From: an uncultured Rhodobacterales bacterium | Lineage (GTDB): Bacteria > Pseudomonadota > Alphaproteobacteria > Rhodobacterales > Rhodobacteraceae | DNA length: 56,325 nt | Reading direction: 5' to 3' | NCBI GenBank assembly: GCA_903845215.1 | Contig: CAIMWI010000028.1 | Location: 1-56,325, forward strand | Shown: in pieces, positions 28,689 through 36,982 of the stretch | Numbering within the stretch: position 1 is the stretch's first letter | Layout of the letters: every line of letters starts with the position of its first letter | Made by a program: the position numbers and the translations under genes | The notes under the pieces: model-generated | What the model was told of the DNA's origin: nothing | The model's input: the letters and a program-made list of their open reading frames with translations, nothing else | The model's database searches: none

Positions 28689-29480
28689 TCACACCTGCAA
28701 AACCGAAGAGACCAAAAGCTGCGTATAGGCGTGCTGCGGATCGTCCAGCACCTGATCGGTCAGGCCTTGCTCTACCACATAGCCCCCTTTCATCACCATC
28801 AACCGGTCGGCCAGCAACCGCACTACCGCCAGATCATGCGTCACGATAATCGCCGAAAGCCCCATCTCGCGCACCAGACCGCGCAGCAAATCCAGCAAGC
28901 GCGCCTGAACGCTGACATCAAGCCCGCCGGTGGGTTCATCCATAAACACAAGGCGGGGGCCTGTCACCAGATTGCGCGCGATTTGCAAACGTTGCTGCAT
29001 ACCGCCGGAAAAGGCGCTGGGGCGGTCATCCACGCGGTCGGCGGCGATTTCCACGCGGCCCAGCCAATCGACCGCCGCAGCGCGTATATCACCGTAATGC
29101 CGTGCCCCCACAGCCATCAGCCGTTCACCCACATTCCCGCCCGCTGAAACGCCCATGCGCAACCCGTCGCGCGGGTTTTGGTGCACATAGGCCCAATCCG
29201 TTCGCGCCAAGCGCCGCCGCGCGGCCTCGGCCATCTGCACGGTGTCACGGGGGCCTTCTTTGGTGTCAAAGATCACCTCGCCCCGATCGGGGGCCAGATG
29301 GCCAGCAAGGCACGACAACAGCGTCGATTTGCCCGACCCGCTTTCGCCCACTATGCCCAAGACCTCGCCGGGATAGAGGTCAAAGCCTACATCCGCACAG
29401 CCGATCCGGCCGCCGTAAAACTTGGACAAATCGCGCACCGACAGCAAAGGCTGCATCTTCATCTTGGCCAAAATACTCAT
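28689..29480 (-). CDS. phnK: C-P lyase ABC-type ATPase subunit PhnK
   Basis: 263 residues from ATG 29480, which overlaps the phnJ stop as ATGA; a later ATG at 29456 (MQPLLSVRDL) is possible because the first eight codons match a dispersed intergenic repeat. Walker A is GESGSGKST, signature FSGGMQQRLQ, Walker B LVFMDEPTGG. PhnK binds the PhnGHIJ core complex on the PhnJ side and is needed for C-P bond cleavage in vivo. It is downstream of phnJ and one base upstream of phnL. It looks intact. Confidence 0.94.
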   Translation of the reverse strand: MSILAKMKMQPLLSVRDLSKFYGGRIGCADVGFDLYPGEVLGIVGESGSGKSTLLSCLAGHLAPDRGEVIFDTKEGPRDTVQMAEAARRRLARTDWAYVHQNPRDGLRMGVSAGGNVGERLMAVGARHYGDIRAAAVDWLGRVEIAADRVDDRPSAFSGGMQQRLQIARNLVTGPRLVFMDEPTGGLDVSVQARLLDLLRGLVREMGLSAIIVTHDLAVVRLLADRLMVMKGGYVVEQGLTDQVLDDPQHAYTQLLVSSVLQV

Positions 29481-30361
29481 TCTACATCAGCCCCCGCCCT
29501 TGGCGCACCCATCGGGCCGATATGCCCCGCCGCACGGCGACTGGCGCAAAAGTCGGTGTCCGAACAGACAAACATCCGGCTGCCCTGGTCGTCGGTGATC
29601 ACCTCGTCCAAGTAACTGTCCGGCGCAGCGCACAGATCGCAGGAGTGATCGGCTTTCGACGCCGCAAAGGGGTAATCGTCAAAATCCAACGAGATCGCTT
29701 GGGTATAGGGCGGCAGCGCATAGATGCGCTGTTCGCGGCCCGCGCCGAACAGTTGGATCGCGGCATTGCCCCCCAGTTTCGGGTTGTCGAATTTGGGAAT
29801 GGGCGAAGGGTCCATCACATAGCGCCCTTCGACTTTGACGGGATAGTCATAGGCCGTGGCGATTTGCCCATGGCGCGAGATATCCTCGTACAGCTTCACA
29901 TGCATCAGGCCGTAATCTTCCAACTCGTGCATCTTGCGCGTTTCGGTTTCGCGCGGCTCCAAAAAGCGCAGGGGTTCGGGGATTGGCACCTGATAGACCA
30001 AAATCTGCCCCTCGGTCAGGGGCGTTTCGGGAATGCGGTGGCGGGTTTGGATCACAGTGGCGTCGGCCGTGGCTTCAGTAACTTCGACCCCTGCGGTGCG
30101 CTGAAAAAAGCGGCGGATCGAGACGGCGTTGGTCGTGTCATCGGCCCCTTGGTCGATCACCTTCAGGCGGTCTTCGGGCACAAGGCAGGCGGCTGTCACC
30201 TGAACCCCGCCCGTGCCCCAGCCATAAGGCATAGGCATTTCGCGGCTGGCAAAGGGCACCTGATAGCCGGGGATGGCGACCCCTTTCAGGATGGCGCGGC
30301 GGATCATGCGCTTGGTTTGTTCATCAAGGTAGGCGAAGTTATAGGCGGTTTGGTCAGTCAT
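29477..30361 (-). CDS. phnJ: Carbon-phosphorus lyase (radical SAM) PhnJ
   Basis: 294 residues from ATG 30361 (ATGA overlap with phnI). This is the C-P bond-cleaving radical SAM enzyme, which converts ribose 1-phosphonate 5-phosphate to the 1,2-cyclic phosphate plus alkane. The atypical iron-sulfur motif is intact: Cys241 and Cys244 (SCDLCAAPDS), Cys266 (RMFVCSD), and Cys272 (DTDFC), at the same positions as I recall for E. coli PhnJ, where the last is the catalytic thiyl cysteine. G-rich DFAYLDE-type N-terminus and EDYGLMHVKLYED are family hallmarks. It forms the heart of the phnGHIJKLN operon. Nothing looks degraded. Confidence 0.97.
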   Translation of the reverse strand: MTDQTAYNFAYLDEQTKRMIRRAILKGVAIPGYQVPFASREMPMPYGWGTGGVQVTAACLVPEDRLKVIDQGADDTTNAVSIRRFFQRTAGVEVTEATADATVIQTRHRIPETPLTEGQILVYQVPIPEPLRFLEPRETETRKMHELEDYGLMHVKLYEDISRHGQIATAYDYPVKVEGRYVMDPSPIPKFDNPKLGGNAAIQLFGAGREQRIYALPPYTQAISLDFDDYPFAASKADHSCDLCAAPDSYLDEVITDDQGSRMFVCSDTDFCASRRAAGHIGPMGAPRAGADVE

Positions 30362-31440
30362 TCTGCGGCCTCCGCTTGGGCCAAAGCCTCGCGCCGCAGT
30401 TTGCGCACCAGTTCCAACTCGGCCTGAAAATCCACATAATGCGGCAGTTTGATGTGTTCCAAAAAGCCAGTGGCTTGGATATTGTCGGCGTGCATCAGAA
30501 CGAATTCCTCATCCTGTGCCGGCGCGCCTGTGTTATCTTCGCCCAATTCCTTCCAGCGCAAAGCGCGGTCGACCAGCGACATGGCAATCGCCTTGCGTTC
30601 GGTCTGCCCAAAGACCAAGCCGTAGCCACGGGTGAATTGTGGCGGTTCGGTTTTTGATCCCTTGAACTGGTTGACGGTTTCGCATTCGGTCAGCTCGACC
30701 TCGCCAATCTCGACCGAAAAGCCCAGTTCGGGGATGTCCATTTCCACGGCCACAGTGCCGATGCGCAATTCGCCGACAAAGGCATGGGTGCGGCCATAGC
30801 CGCGTTGGGTGGAATAGGCCATCGACAGGATAAACCCCTCATCCCCGCGCGTGATCGCTTGCAGGCGCAACGGGCGGGTGGTGGGCAGTTCCATGGGTTC
30901 GCGGGTTAAGTCCGGCGGGGTGGCGTTACCCTGGGCTTCGGTCTGGATCAAGCCATCGCGGTTGAGCATCGCTGTCACATGCGGCACAGCGTCAAGGCTG
31001 GCGGGGGCGGTTGGGGCAGCGGGCACCTCGCCCTCGGCAGCCAGTTTGAAATCCAGCAGGCGGTGAGTGTAATCGAAGGTCGGCCCCAAAATCTGCCCGC
31101 CCGGCAGGTCTTTGAACGTGGCCGAAATGCGGCGGCACACCGCCATTTGCGCGGTTTCCACGGGGGTCGAGGCGCCCAAGCGCGGCAAAGTCGTGCGGTA
31201 AGCACGGATCAGAAAGATGGCCTCTATCAGATCGCCGCGCGCTTGTTTGATCGCCAAGGCCGCCAAATCGGGGTCGTACAGCGAGCCTTCGGCCATCACG
31301 CGGTTCACGGCCAAGGTCAGTTGCTGGCGGATCTGCGCCACCGACAGTTCGGACACCGATGTATCGCCGCGCCGCTCTTCGGCCAACCACGCATGGGCCG
31401 CATCAATCGCCTTTTCGCCCCCTTTGACGGCTACATACAT
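30358..31440 (-). CDS. phnI: C-P lyase core subunit PhnI (nucleosidase)
   Basis: 360 residues from ATG 31440. It shares one base with the phnH stop (TGATG) and overlaps phnJ by four bases. PhnI is the purine-nucleosidase-like subunit of the PhnGHIJ complex, displacing adenine from ATP with phosphonate when PhnG, PhnH and PhnL are present. The typical N-terminus MYVAVKGGEKAI and central motifs LRLQAITRGDEGFILSMAYS, followed by TQRGYGRTH, are present. Length fits the family. Cytoplasmic, no signal peptide. Confidence 0.95.
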   Translation of the reverse strand: MYVAVKGGEKAIDAAHAWLAEERRGDTSVSELSVAQIRQQLTLAVNRVMAEGSLYDPDLAALAIKQARGDLIEAIFLIRAYRTTLPRLGASTPVETAQMAVCRRISATFKDLPGGQILGPTFDYTHRLLDFKLAAEGEVPAAPTAPASLDAVPHVTAMLNRDGLIQTEAQGNATPPDLTREPMELPTTRPLRLQAITRGDEGFILSMAYSTQRGYGRTHAFVGELRIGTVAVEMDIPELGFSVEIGEVELTECETVNQFKGSKTEPPQFTRGYGLVFGQTERKAIAMSLVDRALRWKELGEDNTGAPAQDEEFVLMHADNIQATGFLEHIKLPHYVDFQAELELVRKLRREALAQAEAAE

Positions 31441-32009
31441 CAGACAGCCTCCACATTCGTGCTGCGCGGCAGGCCCGCCACTTGGGCACCGCAGGTGAGG
31501 TAGGTATCAAACCCCTGCGGAAACAGGGCGCGGTTGGCGCGAAAGGCGGCTGTTTCGGGCAGGCTTAGATGGGCCGCAGTGGCTATTCCCGGCCCCGTCA
31601 GGCGCGGGCCTTGGTTGGTCAGCGCGGGCATCTCCACGATCAGGGTCGCCGCGCGGTCGGGGTAATCTGGCAAGCCGATGGCAAAGCGGTCAACCGGCAT
31701 CAGATCGGCCCAAGTGCCGCAAGCAAATTGTGCATCTTTTGCCGCAACCAAAGGCGCGCCGGTGTGAAACGTCACCCAGTCGCGCACCACAGGCAGATCG
31801 TAAGACGGGCCCAGATGCAGCGGCGTTGTGCCATCGCACAACGTTAAAATCAGCACGCCCGCCGCCACCGACAGCGGGGCAGGCGGGGCAGCGCCGTCGA
31901 TCGGCCACAAGGTGCCGGGGCGGGCCATCGCCTCAAGTGCTGCGCGAAAGGCGCGGGCGGATTGGCGCGGCGCGTCGGTGAAGCCACCTAGCAAAGCGTC
32001 GGGGGTCAT
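31440..32009 (-). CDS. phnH: C-P lyase core subunit PhnH
   Basis: 189 residues from ATG 32009 (ATGA overlap with the phnG stop). The N-terminus LLGGFTDAPRQSARAFRAAL and GTPLVAAKDAQFACG-like middle are characteristic. PhnH is a small PLP-transferase-fold subunit without cofactor that dimerises in the PhnGHIJ core complex and is required for phosphonate-to-ribose transfer. It lies between phnG and phnI, as in other C-P lyase operons, with single-base overlap to phnI. Intact. Confidence 0.93.
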   Translation of the reverse strand: MTPDALLGGFTDAPRQSARAFRAALEAMARPGTLWPIDGAAPPAPLSVAAGVLILTLCDGTTPLHLGPSYDLPVVRDWVTFHTGAPLVAAKDAQFACGTWADLMPVDRFAIGLPDYPDRAATLIVEMPALTNQGPRLTGPGIATAAHLSLPETAAFRANRALFPQGFDTYLTCGAQVAGLPRSTNVEAV

Positions 32010-32455
32010 TTGTCTTCTCCGCGCACGAGGGTGAAGAATTCAACCTTGGTGGCTGCGGCTTTGGCGGCGCGCAGGGCACGGGTCTCAGTTTCCGCAGTGC
32101 GCAGCGGCGCAAGGATGCGATTTTCCACGGCTTCGGCCTCAGCCGTTTGCATCAGGGCATCCAATACGGCGGCACGCAAGGCGTGGGCCTTGTCGCGGCC
32201 CTGCACATGCGCGTGACCCACCGAACCATCGACCAGACGCACCGAACAGCGTGTCACCGTCATCTCACCCAAGTTAAACGGCTGACCCGATCCCCCCATC
32301 CGCCCACGCACCATTACAGCCCCCACTTCAGGGCCGCGCAGCACGGCGTGTTCAGGCAAATCTGGCATCAGCGCAGCCAAATCTGCAGGTGCCGTACGGG
32401 CCAAAAGACCCATCCATGCCTTGCGAGCGGTGGCATCAAAGGAAAGCACGTTCAT
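32006..32455 (-). CDS. phnG: C-P lyase core subunit PhnG
   Basis: 149 residues from ATG 32455 (MNVLSFDATARKAWMGLLAR); the frame extends to 32506, but that would cross the palindromic operator, so the later start is chosen. Family features are the PEHAVLRGPEVGAVMVRGRM and GEMTVTRCSVRL motifs. PhnG is part of the core complex and the first gene of the phnGHIJKLN operon. It is divergent from phnF; the only promoter region for the operon is the ~100 bp between them. Confidence 0.94.
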   Translation of the reverse strand: MNVLSFDATARKAWMGLLARTAPADLAALMPDLPEHAVLRGPEVGAVMVRGRMGGSGQPFNLGEMTVTRCSVRLVDGSVGHAHVQGRDKAHALRAAVLDALMQTAEAEAVENRILAPLRTAETETRALRAAKAAATKVEFFTLVRGEDK

Positions 32456-32476
32456 ATGAGATCCGACATCTTGAGA

Positions 32477-32500
32477 AGTTGTCCAGTATACTATACAACT
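32477..32500. promoter_or_regulatory. Candidate PhnF operator (24-bp palindrome)
   Basis: Arms AGTTGT and ACAACT flank the self-complementary core AGTATACT, giving an inverted repeat matched at 22 of 24 positions. It lies in the gap between phnG (start 32455) and phnF (start 32554). TTGTC and GACAA give an additional, slightly offset pair of half-sites. A GntR/HutC repressor encoded next door normally binds such TA-rich inverted repeats, so autoregulation of phnF and control of phnGHIJKLN is inferred. Confidence 0.65.
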
Positions 32501-32553
32501 AGACAAGTCTTAGCCGCTCCTGCCCCGAAACGCCAGTGAAGATTGTGTAACAA

Positions 32554-33264
32554 ATGCCCCGTGCGCCAATCTGGTCATCCATCACCGCAGCCCTAACGGA
32601 AGAAATCGCCGCCGGCACTTATGCCCAGGGTAGCAAACTGCCAACCGAGGCGCAGTTGGCCCTGCGCTTTGGCGTCAACCGCCACACGGTGCGCCGTGCG
32701 CTTGGGGCCTTGGCCGAGGCGGGACTGGTGCAGCCAAGGCGCGGGGCGGGGGTTTTTGTTACCTCGGTGCCGACGGATTATCCTTTGGGGCGGCGGGTGC
32801 GATTTCACCAAAACGTCTTGGCCAATGGTCGCACCCCCTCGCGGCGCATGCTGCGCACCGAAACCCGACCCGCCACCGCGGACGAGTCCGAGGCCCTGGC
32901 CATGCCACCTGCCAGTTTGGTGCATTTGATCGAAGGCATATCCCTGGCCGATGGTGTGCCCATAGGGCTGTTTAGATCGGTTCTGCCCGCCAAACGCTTC
33001 CCCAACTTTCCCCAAGACATGACGCGGTTGGGTTCGATCACCTCCGCGCTGGCCGATGCCGGCGTGGCCGATTACACCCGCGCGTCAACACGGTTGACGG
33101 CGAAATTGGCCAACGCCGTGCAAGCGGGGCATTTGCAGATCCAGCAAGGTGCGCCGCTGCTGCGCTCGGTCACCATCAACGTCGACCCAGAAGGGCGGCC
33201 TGTGGAATTTGGCACATCATGGTTTGCCGGCGACCGCGTTACGTTAACGGTTGTCCCAGAATAA
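32554..33264 (+). CDS. phnF: GntR/HutC-family transcriptional regulator PhnF
   Basis: 236 residues from ATG 32554. The N-terminal winged helix is of GntR type (about residues 8-72: AALTEEIAAGTYAQGSKLPT, then EAQLALRFGVNRHTVRRALG) with wing LVQPRRGAGVFV. The C-terminal UTRA ligand-binding domain has LVHLIEGISLADGVPIGLFR and GAPLLRSVTINVD. It is the presumed repressor of the C-P lyase operon, sensing a phosphonate or phosphate-related metabolite. It is divergent from phnG with the palindrome between, and followed 60 bp downstream by the second phnM. Intact. Confidence 0.93.
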   Translation: MPRAPIWSSITAALTEEIAAGTYAQGSKLPTEAQLALRFGVNRHTVRRALGALAEAGLVQPRRGAGVFVTSVPTDYPLGRRVRFHQNVLANGRTPSRRMLRTETRPATADESEALAMPPASLVHLIEGISLADGVPIGLFRSVLPAKRFPNFPQDMTRLGSITSALADAGVADYTRASTRLTAKLANAVQAGHLQIQQGAPLLRSVTINVDPEGRPVEFGTSWFAGDRVTLTVVPE

Positions 33265-33282
33265 CTGTCACGTTTTTGTTGC
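33265..33282 (+). promoter_or_regulatory. Weak Pho-box-like site upstream of second phnM
   Basis: CTGTCAC followed after four bases by TTGTTGC, 44 bp before the phnM start at 33327. The first half matches the CTGTCAY half-site of a Pho box well; the second half is poor. It could bring PhoB control to the second phnM. Low confidence. Confidence 0.3.
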
Positions 33283-33326
33283 CCAAAGCCGCTATGCAGC
33301 GTGAATCTTTTGTCATGGATGGTGTG

Positions 33327-34529
33327 ATGTCTGCTTTTCTTCCTCCACTGCGCTTGACCGGCGCGCAGATCCTGCGCGATGGCGAGATGCAGGCGCGCTC
33401 TTTGGGGTTTGCCGACGGGCGGCTGACGCGTGGCCCGCTGCCCGAGGTTGATCTGCGCGGCTTTCTGATTTTGCCAGGGATCATCGACCTGCATGGCGAT
33501 GGCTTTGAACACCACATGTCGCCCCGCCCCACGGCCCCCCTGCCCTTGAACGCGGGCCTTGCGTCGTTCGACCGCGAGGCAGCCTCTCACGGTGTCACTA
33601 CTGCCTATCTCGCCCAAAGTTGGAGCTGGGAAGGTGCGCAACGCGGGCCAGATCACTGCGAGGCGGTCCTGGCCGCCGTTCAGGCCTATCGCCCACAGAT
33701 GATGACCGATTTGCGCGTGCAAATCCGCGCCGAAACCCATCTGGTCGGCGAAACCCAGCGCTTGATTGACACCGTCAAACAGTTTGGCGTTGGCTATGTC
33801 GTGTTCAATGACCATCTGGAAGAAGGGTTCCAGATGTCGCGCTTCGCCCCGACCCAGTTTGATCATTGGGCGCGGCGGTGTGGCAAGACGCCGGAAGAAA
33901 TGGCCGAAGCTATTCAGGTTGCCTTGGATTCCAAGGGCGAAGTTGCCCGCAGCCTGTGCCGCTTGGCCGAGGCGTTTGACGCCATGGGCGTGGTGTACGG
34001 CAGCCATGACGACCCCGATGGCGAGACGCGCGAAAAGTTCCGCATGATTGGTGCGACGGTCGCCGAATTTCCGCTGACCCACCGCGCCGCGGCCGCAGCG
34101 CACGCGATGTTCAGCCCCGTGATCATGGGCGCGCCCAATGTGGTGCGTGGGCAAAGTCAGGCGGGCAATGCCTCGGCCACCGATTTGGTGGCGGCGGGGC
34201 TTTGCGATGCTTTGGTATCCGATTACCACGTTCCAGCCTTGCCCTTGGCCATCTGGGCGCTGGTGGATCGTGGGGTTCTCAGCCTGCCTAAGGCTTGGGC
34301 GCTGGTGTCTTCTAACGCCGCCGAGATTTTGCGCATGACTGACCGCGGCCGCTTGGAACCGGGCCGGCGCGCCGATCTTGTGGTGATCGACGCCGAAAGC
34401 CGCAAGATCGAGGCGACAATCTGCAATGGCAGCCTGACCTATCTGTCGGGCGAAGCCGCCCGACGTTTCATGGCGCAACCGCGCGTGATTTCAGCCCTGA
34501 ACGAGGGTGATCAGATCGCAGCGGAATAA
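33327..34529 (+). CDS. phnM: Second alpha-D-ribose 1-methylphosphonate 5-triphosphate diphosphatase (PhnM paralogue)
   Basis: 400 residues from ATG 33327 (MSAFLPPLRLTG); earlier in-frame starts reach 33219, inside phnF. PhnM-type amidohydrolase: metal motif PGIIDLHGDGFEHH, then VFNDHLEEGFQMSR, GSHDDPDGETREK, MGAPNVVRGQSQAGN, SDYHVPAL and MTDRGRLEPGRRADLVVID. It is clearly diverged from the copy at 25578-26723 (for example DLHGDGFEHH against ELHTDNLERH), so this is not a recent duplication. Both retain metal ligands, so both may be active, perhaps on different phosphonate or phosphate-triphosphate intermediates (inference). It follows phnF and precedes the GNAT gene on the same strand. Confidence 0.92.
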   Translation: MSAFLPPLRLTGAQILRDGEMQARSLGFADGRLTRGPLPEVDLRGFLILPGIIDLHGDGFEHHMSPRPTAPLPLNAGLASFDREAASHGVTTAYLAQSWSWEGAQRGPDHCEAVLAAVQAYRPQMMTDLRVQIRAETHLVGETQRLIDTVKQFGVGYVVFNDHLEEGFQMSRFAPTQFDHWARRCGKTPEEMAEAIQVALDSKGEVARSLCRLAEAFDAMGVVYGSHDDPDGETREKFRMIGATVAEFPLTHRAAAAAHAMFSPVIMGAPNVVRGQSQAGNASATDLVAAGLCDALVSDYHVPALPLAIWALVDRGVLSLPKAWALVSSNAAEILRMTDRGRLEPGRRADLVVIDAESRKIEATICNGSLTYLSGEAARRFMAQPRVISALNEGDQIAAE

Positions 34530-34584
34530 GGCAACAGGCGATGAGACTGGTTGACACTTGGTCAAGGCCGGCCAATGTAACGGC

Positions 34585-35040
34585 ATGATTGACGGCTTCA
34601 CCTTTCGCCCCGGCCTGCCGCAAGATGCTGCGATGATCCGCGCCTTTGTGCGCGAAACCTTCGCCAAATGGGTGCCCGTGATGGGCCGCGAACCGCTGCC
34701 CATGACCGCCGACTACGATCTGGCGCTGCAAAACCACCGCTTTGATCTGGCCTTTTTGGGCGATGATTTGGCGGGCGTGCTGGAAACCGTTGCAGAGGCT
34801 GACCATCTGTGGGTGGAAACCGTGGCCGTGCGTTCGGATTTGCAAGGCAAAGGTTTGGGGCAGATTTTGATGGAACGCGCGGCAGATCAGGCCCGCGACA
34901 AAGCTTTGCCCGAACTGCGGCTTTTGACCAACGCAGCCCTGACCACCAATCTGCAGTTTTATGCCGCCAATGGCTTTGCGCTGGACAAAACCGAACCCTT
35001 TCGGGGCGGGTTTGTCGTTTGGTTCAGCAAAAAGGTCTAG
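34585..35040 (+). CDS. GNAT family N-acetyltransferase
   Basis: 151 residues from ATG 34585 (MIDGFTFRPGLPQDA); an earlier GTG/ATG-type extension to 34558 is less likely. The acetyl-CoA binding loop is visible as VRSDLQGKGLGQILME (Q-x-x-G-x-G/A pattern), followed by TNLQFYAANGFAL, typical of GNAT motif B. In C-P lyase loci a GNAT protein (PhnO in E. coli) acetylates aminoalkylphosphonates; this one is placed similarly, 55 bp after the second phnM, but I cannot call it PhnO by sequence. Its 3' end overlaps the convergent hexapeptide transferase gene by four bases. Confidence 0.85.
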   Translation: MIDGFTFRPGLPQDAAMIRAFVRETFAKWVPVMGREPLPMTADYDLALQNHRFDLAFLGDDLAGVLETVAEADHLWVETVAVRSDLQGKGLGQILMERAADQARDKALPELRLLTNAALTTNLQFYAANGFALDKTEPFRGGFVVWFSKKV

Positions 35041-35654
35041 CCTTCGTATTTCTCCAAAAACGCCTCAGCCGGCATGGCGCGGAAATCAGGAAGCGCTTGA
35101 CGCAGGCGCGCGTGGCTCCAATCCCACCACGCCAAGGCTTGCATCCTGTCGGCCACGGCAGGCGCAAAACGGGCGCGCAGCGGCGTAGCGGGCACGCCTG
35201 CCACGATCAGATAGGGCGCAACATCCTTTGTCACCACCGCGCCAGAGGCGACAATGGCCCCAGCCCCGATCGTCACATCCGGCTTGATGATCGCCCCGTG
35301 CCCAATCCAAGTGTCTGGGCCAATCACCGTGCGGCGGGCTTTGCGGCGGGCGAAGAACTCTTGATCATCAGGCACATCATCCCAGTAAAGCTCTGACCGG
35401 TACAGGAAATGGTGCAACGAGGCATTGGCATAGGGGTGATCGGTCGGACCAATCCGTGTCATGGCGGCGATGTTGGCGAATTTGCCCACGGTGGTGTTGG
35501 CAATATCAGACTGCCGGTCGCAATAAGCATAGTCCTCGAAGGTGGAATGCAAGATGCGACTGCCCTCACCCACTTCGCAATAGGCGCCAAAATTTGTATC
35601 GACCAAGTGGCAGCCCGCGTGGATCAGCGGTTTGGTCGCAGAGAGTTTCGGCAT
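35037..35654 (-). CDS. Phosphonate-locus hexapeptide-repeat acyltransferase
   Basis: 205 residues from ATG 35654, which shares its A with the TAA stop of phnE, so it is translated with the transporter operon. It has left-handed beta-helix hexapeptide repeats: VGEGSRILHSTFEDYAYCDR, TVGKFANIAAMTRIGPTDHP and VIGPDTWIGHGAIIKPDVTI, then GAGAIVASGAVV; the motif YLIVAGVPATPLRARF is typical of xenobiotic/DapH-like acetyltransferases. Family members of this type are recurrently found in phosphonate loci as a 'transferase hexapeptide repeat' protein. The acyl acceptor is unknown; an aminophosphonate would fit the context (inference). Confidence 0.88.
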   Translation of the reverse strand: MPKLSATKPLIHAGCHLVDTNFGAYCEVGEGSRILHSTFEDYAYCDRQSDIANTTVGKFANIAAMTRIGPTDHPYANASLHHFLYRSELYWDDVPDDQEFFARRKARRTVIGPDTWIGHGAIIKPDVTIGAGAIVASGAVVTKDVAPYLIVAGVPATPLRARFAPAVADRMQALAWWDWSHARLRQALPDFRAMPAEAFLEKYEG

Positions 35655-36979
35655 TACTCGCCCTTTATCAACTTGCGGCGCAGCCAACCTGACAGACTGT
35701 CCATCATCATCACCATCAGCACGATCAGCACCATGTAATAAGCGACCTCTTCCCAATCCTTCTGGGTTGAGATGGCTTGGGTCAACAATAACCCGATTCC
35801 GCCCCCTACAATCGCCCCGATAACCGTCGCACTGCGGGTGTTGGATTCCAAGTAATATAGTACCTGTGCGAGAAGAACTGGCATGATCTGCGGAATGACG
35901 CCGAACCTTGCGCGTTGCAGCGCGTTGGCCCCGGTGGAGCCGACACCCTCGACCTGCTTTTCATCGATATTCTCCAAAGCTTCCGAGAACATCTTGCCAA
36001 AGCTGCCAGTGTCAGTAATCGCAATCGCGATGGCCCCGGTCATCGGGCCCGGCCCGAAAGCCCGCGACAAGATGATCGTCCAGATCAACCCATCCACCCC
36101 GCGCACAAAGTCGAAAACCCGCCGCACTGCGCCCCGAAACACACCTAAAGGCATGAAGTTGCGCGCCGCAAGAAAGCCCAGCGGCAAAGAGATCAGCGCA
36201 GCCGACATCGTGCCCAGAAAGGCCATCAGGATGGTTTCGAAAATGGCCCAAAGCACATCGCCGTGCCGCCACATCTTGTTCGTCCAGAATTCAGACACCA
36301 TGTAGCCGAAATTGCTGCGCTCTGGGTCAATGCGTGGGCTTGCGATTGCTAGGTTGGCCAATTCAACGAAGCTTTTGTCAAAGAACGGGCTGTCGATGGT
36401 AAAGAACCACAGTTCCCATCCTGCTTCGTATTTGAAGGTTTCCACCTTGGAGCGCGAATAGTTGAACCGTCCGGCATCCGTGGTGACCGAAACCTTGTTT
36501 TCCGCCAAGCTGATCCAATCGGGGATTGGTTCAGGGGCGGTCAACACCGGCTTGCCATCCACCGGCCGAATGTCAATGGTCCCATAGCCCGGCACGATCA
36601 TCCGTGCCCCTGCGACATCATAGGTGACCGAGTATCCGCGACCCAGATCAATTCTGGTGATATCACCGTCGGTGACGATCCAGTCGGGTATCAGATTGGC
36701 CGGATAGGTGCCTTTGCCTTCGCCCTCAATTGCCACGGTCAATTCGCCCGAGCGGTTGTCGCGCGTGACATGGGTTTTGTGCGACCAGAAATCCGACAAA
36801 AGGATAGCGGCGTTGTCGAACCGGGCGCGCTGCGCAAGACTGGCCAGATCAAAGCTGATCGCGGCATAGATCAGATAGGCCAAAATGACCAAGGGGACGG
36901 CGATCGCAATGCGGCGCTTGCGGGCAAAGCCTGCGGTTACCGATTGCGCAAGGCTGGGGGAAAGGGCGGTCATTGTCAT
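35654..36979 (-). CDS. phnE: Phosphonate ABC transporter permease, long PhnE with N-terminal insertion
   Basis: 441 residues from ATG 36979, three bases after the preceding permease gene. The first membrane helix (about 28-45, AVPLVILAYLIYAAISFDLA) is followed by about 170 soluble residues (DNAAILLSDFWSHKTHVTRD to about 215) and then by the permease core with at least four helices. The EAA loop is EALENIDEKQVEGVGSTGAN. Normal PhnE proteins are about 260-290 residues, so an added periplasmic domain is present. It forms the inner-membrane channel with the other PhnE, working with PhnC ATPase and PhnD binding protein. Long PhnE partners are known in rhodobacters. Intact. Confidence 0.93.
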   Translation of the reverse strand: MTMTALSPSLAQSVTAGFARKRRIAIAVPLVILAYLIYAAISFDLASLAQRARFDNAAILLSDFWSHKTHVTRDNRSGELTVAIEGEGKGTYPANLIPDWIVTDGDITRIDLGRGYSVTYDVAGARMIVPGYGTIDIRPVDGKPVLTAPEPIPDWISLAENKVSVTTDAGRFNYSRSKVETFKYEAGWELWFFTIDSPFFDKSFVELANLAIASPRIDPERSNFGYMVSEFWTNKMWRHGDVLWAIFETILMAFLGTMSAALISLPLGFLAARNFMPLGVFRGAVRRVFDFVRGVDGLIWTIILSRAFGPGPMTGAIAIAITDTGSFGKMFSEALENIDEKQVEGVGSTGANALQRARFGVIPQIMPVLLAQVLYYLESNTRSATVIGAIVGGGIGLLLTQAISTQKDWEEVAYYMVLIVLMVMMMDSLSGWLRRKLIKGE

Positions 36980-36982
36980 AGC

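Noticed and set aside
29102..30427. A 441-codon plus-strand frame opposite phnK/phnJ
   Set aside because: It lies wholly opposite genes whose catalytic motifs are intact and its translation is Pro/Arg/His-rich with no known domain.
33072..34478. A 468-codon minus-strand frame opposite phnF and second phnM
   Set aside because: It is antisense to two well supported genes, and its composition is typical of a shadow frame.
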